64,000 nt of DNA from an uncultured Phascolarctobacterium sp. (lineage in GTDB: Bacteria; Bacillota; Negativicutes; Acidaminococcales; Acidaminococcaceae), in the NCBI GenBank assembly GCA_947630795.1, contig CANRJC010000004.1:1-64000 (forward strand), in the 5' to 3' direction. How positions within the stretch are numbered: the first letter of the stretch is position 1; every line of letters begins with the position of its first letter. The notes beneath the pieces are model-generated. The model had not been told where the DNA came from and ran no database searches. It saw only the letters and a list, made by a program, of their open reading frames with translations. The position numbers and the translations under genes are program-made. This document shows positions 16,900 through 25,468 of this stretch, one piece after another.

Positions 16900-18222
16900 T
16901 CAGTGGCTAAAGTAACCGGATAACTTGGCGATATATTGCTCCTTGGTAAGGATGTTCTTGTGAGTGCTTAAGATCTCTTTGGCTTCGGCGGCATCGTCAT
17001 AAAGCAGATCGATGAGCATGCAGGCAAAGGCTTTGGCCGGCAGCAACGCGGCAGCGGCAAAATCTACCACTTTAAAACCCGCTGTGTGCAACAGCCCGGT
17101 CACACCTCCTATATAGGGATGGATGACCGGCATGATGTGAGATACATCCCCCATGTCCGTCGACGCACTGAAATGGCCGGCATCTCTGATTTTTACATCG
17201 GGGAAGGCGAACTTCGCTCCCTCCGCAAAAAGTTCGTTCATTCTGGGGCAGCAGGCCAAAGGGAACATCCCCGGCAGTGTTTCGATATGAGTGACGGCCC
17301 CCACGGCATCGCCGCCGGCTTTCAAAGCCGCATCCACCCGGGTGTGAGTACGGTCGATGGCATCCATGCTGGCCGCCCGCACATAAAGTTCCATCCGCAC
17401 ATCGGCAGGCACGGAGTTGACGATGTCTCCGCCTTTGGTGATGATGGGATGCACCCGCACTACATCTTTTTCCTGAAAAGTTTCCCGCAGGGCATTGATG
17501 CCCATCAAGCCCAGCATTGCCGCATTAAGAGCGTTCACTCCTTCGTGAGGAGCATCGGCGGCGTGAGCGACCTTGCCTACATATTGCACCGTCTTGCCGA
17601 CAAAGCCGTTGCTGGTGTTGCCGATGGAGACGGTAGGCTCGGGAGTGTTCTTATCGGCATGGATCTGCATGGCCATGTCGATATCGTCGAAACATCCCAG
17701 ATAAATGAGCTCGCCTTTGCCGCTCAAAAGATGTAACTTGCCTTCTTTCAGCAATTTTTTCCGATAAGCCAGATCTACATATTCTTCTGCAGGCACGCCG
17801 AAGAAAACACAATCACCAGCCAGTTCCGCCATGGCCCCGCTTTTGAGTAGCCCGCAAGCAGCCCCCAACATAGCCGTCACCTGCAGGTTATGGCCGCATT
17901 GATGAGCCACCCCGGTAAGAGGATCTGCCAAAGGAGCATCGGGGCAACTGATGGCATCCAATTCTCCCAAAACGGCTGCGGTAGGACCCTGCCCTTTGTT
18001 TTTTCCTCCTCGGGCTCTGGCTTTCACACCGTTGATGGCCAACCCCGTCTGAGGCTCCAGCCCCAATTCCTGCCGCATAAAGTCGGCCACTTTGGCCGCC
18101 GTCTTCGTTTCTCTGAAACCGGGCTCCGGTTCGTGAGCTATGCTGTCGCAGATGGCTTCCAGTTTGACTGCGTAAGCATCCACCGCGGCACAGGCCGCTT
18201 TCTTCAGCTCGATCTTTTTCAT
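16900..18222 (-). CDS. M20 family amidohydrolase (aminoacylase / AbgB-like)
   Basis: A 440-residue zinc-dependent M20 peptidase of the amidohydrolase subgroup that removes acyl or aminobenzoyl groups from amino acids or cleaves dipeptides. The metal-site motifs are visible: LGELDAI (Asp), VAHQCGHNLQV (His), FGVPAEEYVD (Glu-Glu), and a late His in DMGDVSHIMPVIHP. The lid/dimerisation domain (about 190-310) contains APHEGVNALNAA. No signal peptide, so cytosolic. The start has GGGAGG. It is the first gene of an operon with two membrane proteins, suggesting uptake and hydrolysis of an amide-conjugated substrate. Confidence 0.9.
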   Translation of the reverse strand: MKKIELKKAACAAVDAYAVKLEAICDSIAHEPEPGFRETKTAAKVADFMRQELGLEPQTGLAINGVKARARGGKNKGQGPTAAVLGELDAISCPDAPLADPLTGVAHQCGHNLQVTAMLGAACGLLKSGAMAELAGDCVFFGVPAEEYVDLAYRKKLLKEGKLHLLSGKGELIYLGCFDDIDMAMQIHADKNTPEPTVSIGNTSNGFVGKTVQYVGKVAHAADAPHEGVNALNAAMLGLMGINALRETFQEKDVVRVHPIITKGGDIVNSVPADVRMELYVRAASMDAIDRTHTRVDAALKAGGDAVGAVTHIETLPGMFPLACCPRMNELFAEGAKFAFPDVKIRDAGHFSASTDMGDVSHIMPVIHPYIGGVTGLLHTAGFKVVDFAAAALLPAKAFACMLIDLLYDDAAEAKEILSTHKNILTKEQYIAKLSGYFSH

Positions 18223-18301
18223 GTTTTGCCTCCCTTTTAAAACAAAACACTATGCTAAAACGCCGCGAGGGCGGGGCTCGGACACAAAAATTTTACAGTT
18301 A

Positions 18302-18330
18302 ATTATAACATATAAAAGGACTGCTTGAAA
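18302..18330 (-). promoter_or_regulatory. Promoter of the M20 amidohydrolase operon
   Basis: TATAAT (18302-18307) on the minus strand, with a weak -35 (TTTCAA, 18325-18330) 17 bp upstream. The leader is about 80 nt and GC-rich (CCCCGCCCTCGCGGCG), able to fold. Confidence 0.5.
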
Positions 18331-18800
18331 AGGACGGAAAGCAAAAGCCTTCGATATTTTCGTTTCACCCGCATCATTTGTCAAAGAAAACGCAAAAGAA
18401 ATATATAGGTTTTTTGCATTTGCTATGACGAATTTGCCTTCACATCGATGATCGACCTCTTTTCGTTTTGCGCGATGAAAACAAAACCTTTCCCCGCTTT
18501 TCTCCGCCTCTCGGCAAAAAATTTTTCCTATCTGCTCTGTTAATGTCTGATTTCAGTCGGCAAGTTCACATTTCGTCTTCCGTTTTTTTCAGAAGAAAAA
18601 ATGGAGGAACTGTCATGTTTCACCGGGATATACACAGACTAGACGGCAATGAAGCAGAAATGCGGAGAAAAATATCCGGCCCGCATTTTTATAACGATGT
18701 TCGCCGAAGATGGCGAGACCCGCCGATGATCTGCAAGATCTTGCCGACGCTCGCTCGCCCCTGTCTGGCTTGAAAGAAAAACCGTTGCCTCTTTGTTTCC
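18331..18800. other. Divergent gap between the amidohydrolase operon and lepB
   Basis: About 470 bp. The only item of note is a 52-codon frame (18615-18773, plus) with a good GGAGG 8 nt before its ATG (see separate entry). The rest is AT-rich with no supported gene. Confidence 0.4.
18615..18773 (+). CDS. Possible small basic protein, 52 residues
   Basis: An ATG at 18615 follows GGAGGAACTGTC, a well-placed ribosome binding site very like the one before rnhB. The product is basic and Arg-rich in its middle (VRRRWRDPP), with no domain I recognise. No convincing promoter. Coding status is uncertain; it may be chance. Confidence 0.25.
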   Translation: MFHRDIHRLDGNEAEMRRKISGPHFYNDVRRRWRDPPMICKILPTLARPCLA

Positions 18801-18802
18801 TC

Positions 18803-18831
18803 TTTACTAAGAAAAATTTATCTGTTATACT
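18803..18831 (+). promoter_or_regulatory. lepB promoter
   Basis: TTTACT (18803-18808) and TATACT (18826-18831), 17 bp apart, about 33 bp before the lepB start. Confidence 0.6.
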
Positions 18832-18863
18832 AAAGCGTAGTTGTAGAAAGGTGAACAGTTTTT

Positions 18864-19451
18864 ATGAACAGAACGCGAAAGGAAAGGGAGAAGCACTCTT
18901 GGCAGGATACGGTCAGCGATTGGCTGGTCAGCATCATCGTCGCCGTAGCTCTCGCCTTTTGCATCCGCACTTTTTTGGTAGAGCCCTATATGGTGGAGGG
19001 TACTTCCATGTACCCCACCTTAGTGAATCACGAAAGATTGCTGGTGGACAAGCTCAGCTACTTTTTCACCGATCCTGCCCGCGGCGAGATAGTGGTCTTC
19101 CGTTATCCCAAAGATGAGAGCAGAGATTTTATCAAGCGGGTCATTGCCGTAGGCGGCGATACGGTGGAGATGAGAGACGGCAGAGTGCTGGTCAACGGCT
19201 CTCCCCTGCAGGAAGATTATGTTTGGAAAGATGATCCCCGCGGGGCCAATCACAGCGATTACCGTAAAGCAGTAGTGCCCAAGGATCACATCTTCGTCCT
19301 CGGTGATAACCGAAACAATTCGGAAGACAGCCGTTTCTCCGACGTGTCCTTCGTTGCTCACAAGCTTGTAAAGGGCAGAGCTCTGGCGGCCTTTTGGCCC
19401 TTAGATAAGGCCCGCATCATCCGGCCCGATGCCGGCGTTTCGAAACGATGA
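18864..19451 (+). CDS. lepB: Signal peptidase I
   Basis: A 195-residue membrane serine protease that cleaves signal peptides on the outer face of the membrane. One N-terminal anchor (about 20-36) is followed by the catalytic serine 48 in EGTSMYPTL and the general-base lysine 91 in FIKRVIAVGGD; the box VLGDNRNNSEDSR completes the family pattern. Short Firmicutes-type enzyme. It overlaps rbgA by 4 nt (ATGA), as expected for the lepB-rbgA pair. rplS, which commonly lies just upstream of this pair, is 16 kb away here. Confidence 0.96.
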   Translation: MNRTRKEREKHSWQDTVSDWLVSIIVAVALAFCIRTFLVEPYMVEGTSMYPTLVNHERLLVDKLSYFFTDPARGEIVVFRYPKDESRDFIKRVIAVGGDTVEMRDGRVLVNGSPLQEDYVWKDDPRGANHSDYRKAVVPKDHIFVLGDNRNNSEDSRFSDVSFVAHKLVKGRALAAFWPLDKARIIRPDAGVSKR

Positions 19452-20308
19452 AGCGACCTCAGTTGGCCATCCAGTGGTTCCCCGGTCACATGACCAGAGC
19501 CAAGCGGATGATAGAGGCGCAGCTGAAACTGATAGATGTAGCGGTGGAACTGCTGGATGCCAGAGCTCCCCGCTCCAGCCGCAGTCCTTTGTTGGGGCAG
19601 TTGCTGAAAGACAAGCCCCGAGTGCTGGCCCTCAACAAAGCGGACATGGCTGACAGCGCCGCCACTGCCAGACATCTTGCGGCGATGAAAGAAGAAGGCT
19701 GTCAAGTCTGTTTGCTGGCAGCTGCTAAGGACAAAGGTCTGAAAGAACTGCTGACCGCCATAAGAGAGGCCGCCCGTCCCGCTCTGGAAAAATGGCAGAA
19801 GCGGGGACTGGGCAAAAGAGCCGTGCGGGTGATGATCTTGGGTATACCCAATGTGGGCAAGTCTACTCTCATCAATCGGCTGGCCGGTAAAAACAAGGCA
19901 GCGGCGGAAGATCGACCCGGCGTGACCAGAGGTCAGCAGTGGGTGCATATAGCCCAAGGGATGGAACTGTTGGACACTCCCGGCGTGCTGAGCCCCAAAT
20001 TGGAAGACGGTGGCGTTGGCTTCGCACTGGCTGTGACGGGAGCCATTAAAGAAGAAGTGTTCGACCGAGAGCAAGCGGCCCTGCTGCTGACGGATTTTTT
20101 GGCCGACGCCTATCCCCAACTTTTGAGACAAAATTATAGTATCGATATAGAGACCGATGATTCGGTAGATGATGTAGTGGCGAAGATCGCAGTTTCTCGC
20201 GGTTGTATCAAGACCGGCGGCAGCGTTGATGTTCAGCGTGTGCTCAGTTTGATTCTTCGAGATTTTCGCTCCGGCAGACTGGGCAGGGCTACTCTTGACC
20301 CGGTGTAA
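19448..20308 (+). CDS. rbgA: Ribosome biogenesis GTPase RbgA (YlqF)
   Basis: A circularly permuted GTPase (286 residues) needed for late 50S assembly. The G4 motif NKAD (63-66) precedes the G1 P-loop GIPNVGKST (132-140) and DTPGV (G3), the order that defines the YlqF/YawG group. The N-terminal QWFPGHMTRAKR is the family's characteristic start. A C-terminal ANTAR-like helical domain follows (about 200-286). The last gene before a terminator. Confidence 0.96.
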   Translation: MKRPQLAIQWFPGHMTRAKRMIEAQLKLIDVAVELLDARAPRSSRSPLLGQLLKDKPRVLALNKADMADSAATARHLAAMKEEGCQVCLLAAAKDKGLKELLTAIREAARPALEKWQKRGLGKRAVRVMILGIPNVGKSTLINRLAGKNKAAAEDRPGVTRGQQWVHIAQGMELLDTPGVLSPKLEDGGVGFALAVTGAIKEEVFDREQAALLLTDFLADAYPQLLRQNYSIDIETDDSVDDVVAKIAVSRGCIKTGGSVDVQRVLSLILRDFRSGRLGRATLDPV

Positions 20309-20311
20309 GCG

Positions 20312-20337
20312 GCCGCCGTGAGGCGGCTTTTATTTTT
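20312..20337 (+). terminator. Terminator of lepB-rbgA
   Basis: Stem GCCGCC / GGCGGC with loop GTGA, followed by TTTTATTTTT, 3 bp after the rbgA stop. Confidence 0.85.
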
Positions 20338-20492
20338 AACGATCGCATCAGCTTTTGTTTTTCATCATCATCCCCTATAAAACACAGTTTCTCTCTCCCG
20401 TAAAAAGGAGAGTAACGGGACCGACCTTTCAGGCAGTACGCGGTCGATCTCAAAGCAGCGAAATCTTCCGGAAAGGAGGAGGTACTGTCATC

Positions 20493-21332
20493 ATGAGTAG
20501 TTTGACTATAGGAGAAATAAAAAAACTTTTACGAAGTTCCGCCGGACCCGAACCGGAAGTTTTAGCCGCTTTGGAGCAGGATCCCCGACAGGGAGCTCAA
20601 GCCCTGCTGGCCAGCTATCGAACCAAAGAACTGCGCCTGCGGGAAGAAAGAGCCCGTCTCCATCTGCTCTATAATTACGAGAGGCAACTGGCCGCCAACG
20701 GCTATAGTTCCATCTGCGGCGTGGACGAAGCAGGACGGGGTCCCTTGGCCGGTCCCATGGTAGTGGCGGGGGTGATCCTGCCGCCCGAGGCCTTTCTGCC
20801 CGGCCTCAACGACAGCAAAAAATTAAGCTCCGCCGCCAGAGAGAAGCTTTACGAAAAAATTTTGCGGCAAGCACTGGCGGTGCAGGTGGCTGTCGTAAGT
20901 GTCGCCACTATCGACCGACTGAACATTTATCAAGCCGCCAAACAAGGTTTCAAACAGGTCATCGAGAGACTTGACCCCAGGCCGGCCGCCGCCATCACAG
21001 ATGCCATGCCCTTAGACTTTGCGGACATCAAAGTCCTGAGCCTTATCCACGGGGATGCGCTCAGTGCATCCGTTGCCGCCGCCAGCATCATTGCCAAAGT
21101 TACTCGAGACCGACTGATGCTGGACTTGGATAAGCTCTATCCTCTTTACGGTTTTGCCAAACACAAGGGTTACGGCAGCAAAGAGCATATGGAAGCTTTG
21201 GCTCGCTTCGGCCCCTGCCCTCAGCACCGCCGTTCTTTCGAACCGGTGAGGAGCATGTATGTAGGTCCGGCTGAATTCAAAGAGGATGTGCTTTATTCTC
21301 CTTTAGCAGGGCAGTATCGAACCGACTTTTGA
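20493..21332 (+). CDS. rnhB: Ribonuclease HII
   Basis: Removes RNA from RNA-DNA hybrids and single ribonucleotides from DNA (279 residues). The catalytic core begins CGVDEAGRGPLAGP (Asp78, Glu79), with later acidic residues in ITDAMPLDF and the HGDALSASVAAASIIAKV segment. An approximately 70-residue helical N-terminal extension (IGEIKKLLRSS...) is typical of Firmicutes RNase HII. The frame is open 46 codons upstream, but AAGGAGGAGG precedes the ATG at 20493. yraN overlaps its end. Confidence 0.95.
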   Translation: MSSLTIGEIKKLLRSSAGPEPEVLAALEQDPRQGAQALLASYRTKELRLREERARLHLLYNYERQLAANGYSSICGVDEAGRGPLAGPMVVAGVILPPEAFLPGLNDSKKLSSAAREKLYEKILRQALAVQVAVVSVATIDRLNIYQAAKQGFKQVIERLDPRPAAAITDAMPLDFADIKVLSLIHGDALSASVAAASIIAKVTRDRLMLDLDKLYPLYGFAKHKGYGSKEHMEALARFGPCPQHRRSFEPVRSMYVGPAEFKEDVLYSPLAGQYRTDF

Positions 21333-21697
21333 CTAAAGCTACCGATAAATTAGGGGCCAATGGCGAAGACTTGGCCTGCAGCTATCTGGAAGAGCAGGGC
21401 TACACTATTTTGGAGCGCAATCTCACCTGCGGCCGTCTGGGAGAACTGGACATCGTGGCAGGCAGGGCGGGGTTTTTGTGTTTCATCGAGGTCAAGACCC
21501 GAAGCAGCGAGCTCTACGGCTTGCCCTGCGAAGCGGTGACCAAAAGCAAGCAGAAAAAACTGCGCCGCTGCGCTCAGTACTATTTGCTGAAAAAGGGCTA
21601 CGGCCGTAAAGTGCCGCCCATTTCTTTCGACATCGTTGAGATCTACAAACAGGCAGACGGGACCGCTTATCTGCGCCACCTGCCCCATTGTTTCTGA
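21329..21697 (+). CDS. yraN: UPF0102 (YraN) nuclease-fold protein
   Basis: A 122-residue member of the YraN family, an endonuclease-like fold related to Holliday-junction resolvases. The core is visible in GANGEDLACSYLEEQGY, GELDIVA and FIEVKTRSS, including the D...ExK catalytic pattern; biochemical role unproven. The start is TTG overlapping the rnhB stop (TTGA), with no other initiator nearby, which indicates coupled translation. Followed by comM, a common pairing. Confidence 0.88.
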   Translation: MTKATDKLGANGEDLACSYLEEQGYTILERNLTCGRLGELDIVAGRAGFLCFIEVKTRSSELYGLPCEAVTKSKQKKLRRCAQYYLLKKGYGRKVPPISFDIVEIYKQADGTAYLRHLPHCF

Positions 21698-21774
21698 AAA
21701 GCCGTAAATTTTTACGCAGCGATGCCGGGTAACATCCCCCGGCAAATGGGGCAGAAGTATGGAGGAGATAATCT

Positions 21775-23295
21775 ATGTTTGCTCATGTTTTAGGCGAGAC
21801 CACTCTGGGGATCGACGGAGTGAGCATCGCCGTAGAAGTCGACGTCGCCAACGGCCTGCCTGCTTTCGACATCGTAGGCCTGCCCAATACGGCGGTAAAA
21901 GAATCGAAAGAAAGGGTAAAGGCAGCCCTGCGCAACACGGGCCTGCCCTTTCCTCTCACTCACATCACCGTGAATTTGGCGCCGGCCGATCTGAAAAAAG
22001 AAGGATCGGGACTGGACCTGCCCATAGCTGTGGGTATTCTGGCCAGTTCCCATTACCTGCGTCAAAAAGAGGTAAACGAAAAAGTTTTCGTCGGCGAATT
22101 GTCTTTAGACGGAAATTTGCGGGAGGTCAGCGGAGTACTCTCCATGATCTTAGAGGCCCGCAGGTGCGGTTATAAAGAGATCTTCATCCCCGCAGGCAAC
22201 GAAGCAGAAGGAAAATTGGTCCACGGCATCACTGTCTACGGCGTGCCGGATCTGGCGGCGCTGGTAGCGCATCTGAAAGGAGAGCAGCCTCTTTCTCCGC
22301 TGCCCAAAGAAAATCTTCTCCTTAAGGGACAGGATGGTTTTTCCTACGACTTCAGCGAAGTGAGGGGTCAACTGGTGGCTCGGAGGGCTTTGGAGATCGC
22401 TGCCGCCGGCGGCCACAGCATACTTTTGGTAGGCTCCCCCGGTTGCGGCAAAACTATGCTGGCCAGAAGGTTAGTTACTATCATGCCGCCTATGACCGAA
22501 GCCGAGGCTTTGGAAGTAACTAAGATCTACTCCATCGTGGGGATGCTGCCTAAGGGAGGCACCATCATGCTGGAGCGCCCTTTTCGCAGCCCGCACCACA
22601 GTGTCTCCGCCAATGCGCTTTTGGGCGGGGGCAGCGTGCCCCGGCCCGGAGAAGTTACCTTGAGCCACAACGGCGTGCTTTTTTTGGACGAACTGCCTGA
22701 ATTCGAACGCAACACTTTGGAGATGTTGCGTCAGCCGTTGGAAGACGGTGTGGTGAATATCTCTCGAGTGCGGGCGGCCCTCAGTTTTCCCAGCCGTTTT
22801 CTTCTCATAGGGGCTATGAATCCCTGCCCCTGCGGTTATTACGGCGACCGTGCCCGTCCTTGTACCTGTAAGCCCAAACAGGTGGAAGATTATCGCCGCC
22901 GCATCTCCGGGCCTCTTTTGGATCGCATCGACATGCAAATCAATTTGGTGAGGGTCGAATTCGGCCAGTTAAAGCACAAAGAGGCCGGTGAATCATCTGC
23001 GGCCATCAGAGAAAGAGTGGTGGCTGCACGGCAGCGGCAGTTAGAGCGTTTTGCCGGCAGCGACATTTATTGCAACGCACAGATGGGCCGCAGCCAAGTT
23101 GAAAAATTCTGTACTCTGGACAAAGAAGCCCAGCAGTTGTTGGAAAAATATTTCCACACGCTCAGCCTCAGCGCCCGCAGTCACGACCGAATCTTAAAGG
23201 TGGCCCGCACCATAGCTGACCTGGGAGGTGAAACCGATATCTCCGGCAAACACATAGCCGAAGCGATCTCTTTGCGCACCAGTGTGCAAAGCTGA
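21775..23295 (+). CDS. comM: ComM/YifB family AAA ATPase (Mg-chelatase-like)
   Basis: A 506-residue protein of the YifB/ComM family. An N-terminal Lon-protease-like domain (about 1-170) is followed by an AAA+ module with Walker A GSPGCGKTM (about 220), the Mg-chelatase signature FRSPHHSVSANALLGGG, Walker B LFLDELPEF and the zinc-binding CPCGYYGDRARPCTC. In Vibrio ComM promotes branch migration during natural transformation. The start has GGAGGAG. Whether this organism is transformable is not shown. Confidence 0.95.
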   Translation: MFAHVLGETTLGIDGVSIAVEVDVANGLPAFDIVGLPNTAVKESKERVKAALRNTGLPFPLTHITVNLAPADLKKEGSGLDLPIAVGILASSHYLRQKEVNEKVFVGELSLDGNLREVSGVLSMILEARRCGYKEIFIPAGNEAEGKLVHGITVYGVPDLAALVAHLKGEQPLSPLPKENLLLKGQDGFSYDFSEVRGQLVARRALEIAAAGGHSILLVGSPGCGKTMLARRLVTIMPPMTEAEALEVTKIYSIVGMLPKGGTIMLERPFRSPHHSVSANALLGGGSVPRPGEVTLSHNGVLFLDELPEFERNTLEMLRQPLEDGVVNISRVRAALSFPSRFLLIGAMNPCPCGYYGDRARPCTCKPKQVEDYRRRISGPLLDRIDMQINLVRVEFGQLKHKEAGESSAAIRERVVAARQRQLERFAGSDIYCNAQMGRSQVEKFCTLDKEAQQLLEKYFHTLSLSARSHDRILKVARTIADLGGETDISGKHIAEAISLRTSVQS

Positions 23296-23512
23296 AAAAT
23301 TTTATCGCGTCAAAACAGCTCTTGCTCCGTTTATCGTCTTTCTTATTCTGTATTTTTATTGTAAAATGTTATCAGGGAAGCAGCAGAGACAACGGGGCAA
23401 GAAGGACGCCCGCCGCTCTTTGCGCAAAGGGAAGCATTGCCGATGAAAAGGGCCGGGCGGAAAGGAAAAGTGTCGAGCCCGGCGATGATCTTGAAAACGA
23501 GGTGCAGTTAAG

Positions 23513-23839
23513 ATGATAAGCAACGAATTCATCATCACCCGTATCAACGAGCTCTGCGAAAAACAGAAGATCTCTCACTATCGTCTGGCTAAGGATAGCG
23601 GTATCGCTCAATCTTCGGTGTCTGCCATACTGAACGGAAAGAGCGTCCCTACTATCTACACTGTAGAAAAACTGTGTCGAGGCCTCGGCGTGACTCTTTC
23701 CCAATTTTTTGCTTCGGAGACAGCGGGCCGAAGTTTTTCTCCCGTGGAGATGGAGCTGCTCACCGCTTTCGAAGCTCTCTCCAAGGGAAAAAAGCAGCTG
23801 GTAGTAAAATACATCCAAGAATTAAAGACCGATAAATGA
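23513..23839 (+). CDS. XRE-family helix-turn-helix regulator
   Basis: A 108-residue protein with an N-terminal HTH_3 domain (about 8-65): KISHYRLAKDSGIAQSSVSA is the helix-turn-helix, followed by ILNGKSVPTIYTVEKLCRGLGVTLSQFF. The C-terminal approximately 40 residues are helical (MELLTAFEALSKGKKQLVVK), probably for dimerisation. GAGGTG precedes the start; the closing terminator makes it monocistronic. Targets unknown; the neighbouring lipase-like gene is a candidate. Confidence 0.88.
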   Translation: MISNEFIITRINELCEKQKISHYRLAKDSGIAQSSVSAILNGKSVPTIYTVEKLCRGLGVTLSQFFASETAGRSFSPVEMELLTAFEALSKGKKQLVVKYIQELKTDK

Positions 23840-23846
23840 AAAAGCA

Positions 23847-23879
23847 GGGCCCGAGAGGAAAAACATCCTCTCCGGGCCC
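23847..23879 (+). terminator. Terminator of the XRE regulator gene
   Basis: A GC-rich 12-bp stem (GGGCCCGAGAGG paired with CCTCTCCGGGCCC, one bulge) with an 8-nt loop, followed by a weak TATCGTGTTTT run. Confidence 0.75.
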
Positions 23880-23908
23880 TATCGTGTTTTGTTCGGTGTT
23901 GAAGAAAA

Positions 23909-25399
23909 ATGAGAAAATATTTTAACGTTGCGGCTCTTCTCTTGTGTGCCGCAGTAACGACCTTACCTCTCACGGCAGCCGCCCGGAGCGTAAATTCGAT
24001 GTCGGCGGCCGCAAAGGCCTCGGCTTCGACAAAAAAAGAAACTGCCGTCTCTTCGGTGAAAAGCGCTGCGGCAACGGCAGCGATGAAGGAAGAAGCGCGG
24101 CGGGCTTTCGAACAGGCCTACTTCGTGCAGACGGCAGCCGCAGCCTGCTGCGGTGTTTATCGCGATAAAGAGGCGGCAAGCTTCGACCTTTTGCGGGAAC
24201 GGGGCTGGCAGCTGGACCCTCCTCTTTCTCTTGCCGGCGCCAAAGCTCAGCCGCATTTGCTGATAGGACGCAAATATTTTGCCAAACTTGACAGATATTT
24301 TTATGTGGTGGCTTTTAAGGGCTCCACCACTTTCAAAGATTGGAAGCTCGATCTCTCCACCAAACAAGTAACTTATGGCGGCAGCACTCTCGCCGAAATG
24401 ACGAAGATCGCGAAAGAAACAGAGACGGGCAAAGAAACGCCGGCGGTGCACGGAGGCTTCGACGCTTACGTGCAGACGGTCCTCGCCCGAGTAGTTTTGG
24501 ATGAAAAAGAAAATTTTACGGGCATCTTCAAAGAAGCGGCGGAGCGGGAAAATGCCTACCTTCTTCTTTGCGGCCACAGCTTGGGAGGAGCGGCGGCCAC
24601 TTTGCTGGGCCAGCGGCTGCTGGACTTGGGCTTTCCTCAAAAAAGGCTGGGCGTGGTGAGCTTCGGCGCTCCTGCCGTCGGCAACGCCGCTTTTGCTTCT
24701 CTTTACGGGAAAAGGCTGCAGCTCTTGCGGGTGGTGAACGATCTGGACCCTATCCCCGGCAGCCTGCAAACTTTTTTCGGCGGCTACCGGCAATTCGGCG
24801 AGTTGAAAGAATATAAGATCAGCGCCCGCGAAGCAGACTATCAACATCCCATGGCCGTTTATTTCGACTACGGCATGGTAGATTTTTACAAAGCGGTCGG
24901 TCAGGCTGCGGCCGCAGGCGCACTAGAACCGCCTCCCCGGCAGCGCACTGCGGCCGGAGAGGCGACTGTGGCGGTGTGGGTGGTGACTGCTCCGGCTTTG
25001 GAGAAACGGCCCTTAGGAGCCTACCTGAAACATTTCGTCACCGATGAATACCGCTCTCTTCTGCCTTATTACATTTTCATGGGAGAAGACCTGTCCGAAG
25101 ACGAACGGCAAAGACCTCTGCTGCAGCTGAGCAAAGAGGCGGGAGCAGACTACATGCTGGTGTGCGCAGTCGATGCCAAACAAGCCCCCGATGCCAACTA
25201 TTGGTATGTCAGTCTGCAGCAGGCCCTTTTCTCCACCGAGGGCAGCCTTATCACCATGGGCTTTTACGGACGCAAGGTAGAGGCGAACGTGGGCCAATTT
25301 CAGGCTGCGGGCCTCGCCTTTTCGGAGGCGGCGGGCGATCTCTATACCGCTCTGCCCTCGGTCTTTGCCCGGCGGGAAGAAACATATTCGCCCGCATAA
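23909..25399 (+). CDS. Secreted lipase (class 3)-like alpha/beta hydrolase with unknown C-terminal domain
   Basis: A 496-residue exported protein. A signal peptide (1-25, cleavage after AAA) and a low-complexity Ala/Ser/Lys linker (about 26-60) are followed by a lipase class 3 domain: AFKGSTTFKDWKLDL (oxyanion strand), the nucleophile elbow GHSLGGA with Ser224, the Asp in VVNDLDPIPG, and a His in QHPMAVYF. Residues from about 345 form a separate domain I do not recognise (TVAVWVVTAPALEKRPLGAYL onward). The ribosome binding site is poor (GAAGAAAA). Substrate could be lipid or another ester; only the fold and triad are supported. Confidence 0.85.
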   Translation: MRKYFNVAALLLCAAVTTLPLTAAARSVNSMSAAAKASASTKKETAVSSVKSAAATAAMKEEARRAFEQAYFVQTAAAACCGVYRDKEAASFDLLRERGWQLDPPLSLAGAKAQPHLLIGRKYFAKLDRYFYVVAFKGSTTFKDWKLDLSTKQVTYGGSTLAEMTKIAKETETGKETPAVHGGFDAYVQTVLARVVLDEKENFTGIFKEAAERENAYLLLCGHSLGGAAATLLGQRLLDLGFPQKRLGVVSFGAPAVGNAAFASLYGKRLQLLRVVNDLDPIPGSLQTFFGGYRQFGELKEYKISAREADYQHPMAVYFDYGMVDFYKAVGQAAAAGALEPPPRQRTAAGEATVAVWVVTAPALEKRPLGAYLKHFVTDEYRSLLPYYIFMGEDLSEDERQRPLLQLSKEAGADYMLVCAVDAKQAPDANYWYVSLQQALFSTEGSLITMGFYGRKVEANVGQFQAAGLAFSEAAGDLYTALPSVFARREETYSPA

Positions 25400-25468
25400 A
25401 AAAGAAAAGACGGCCGCCAAAAGCGAAAGATGCTGCGTCTTTCGACAGCGTCTGAAAGGATGTGTGCG

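Noticed and set aside
23443-23511. A 22-codon leader peptide just before the XRE gene
   Set aside because: Only a weak GGGAAG upstream and no feature suggesting regulation; likely chance.
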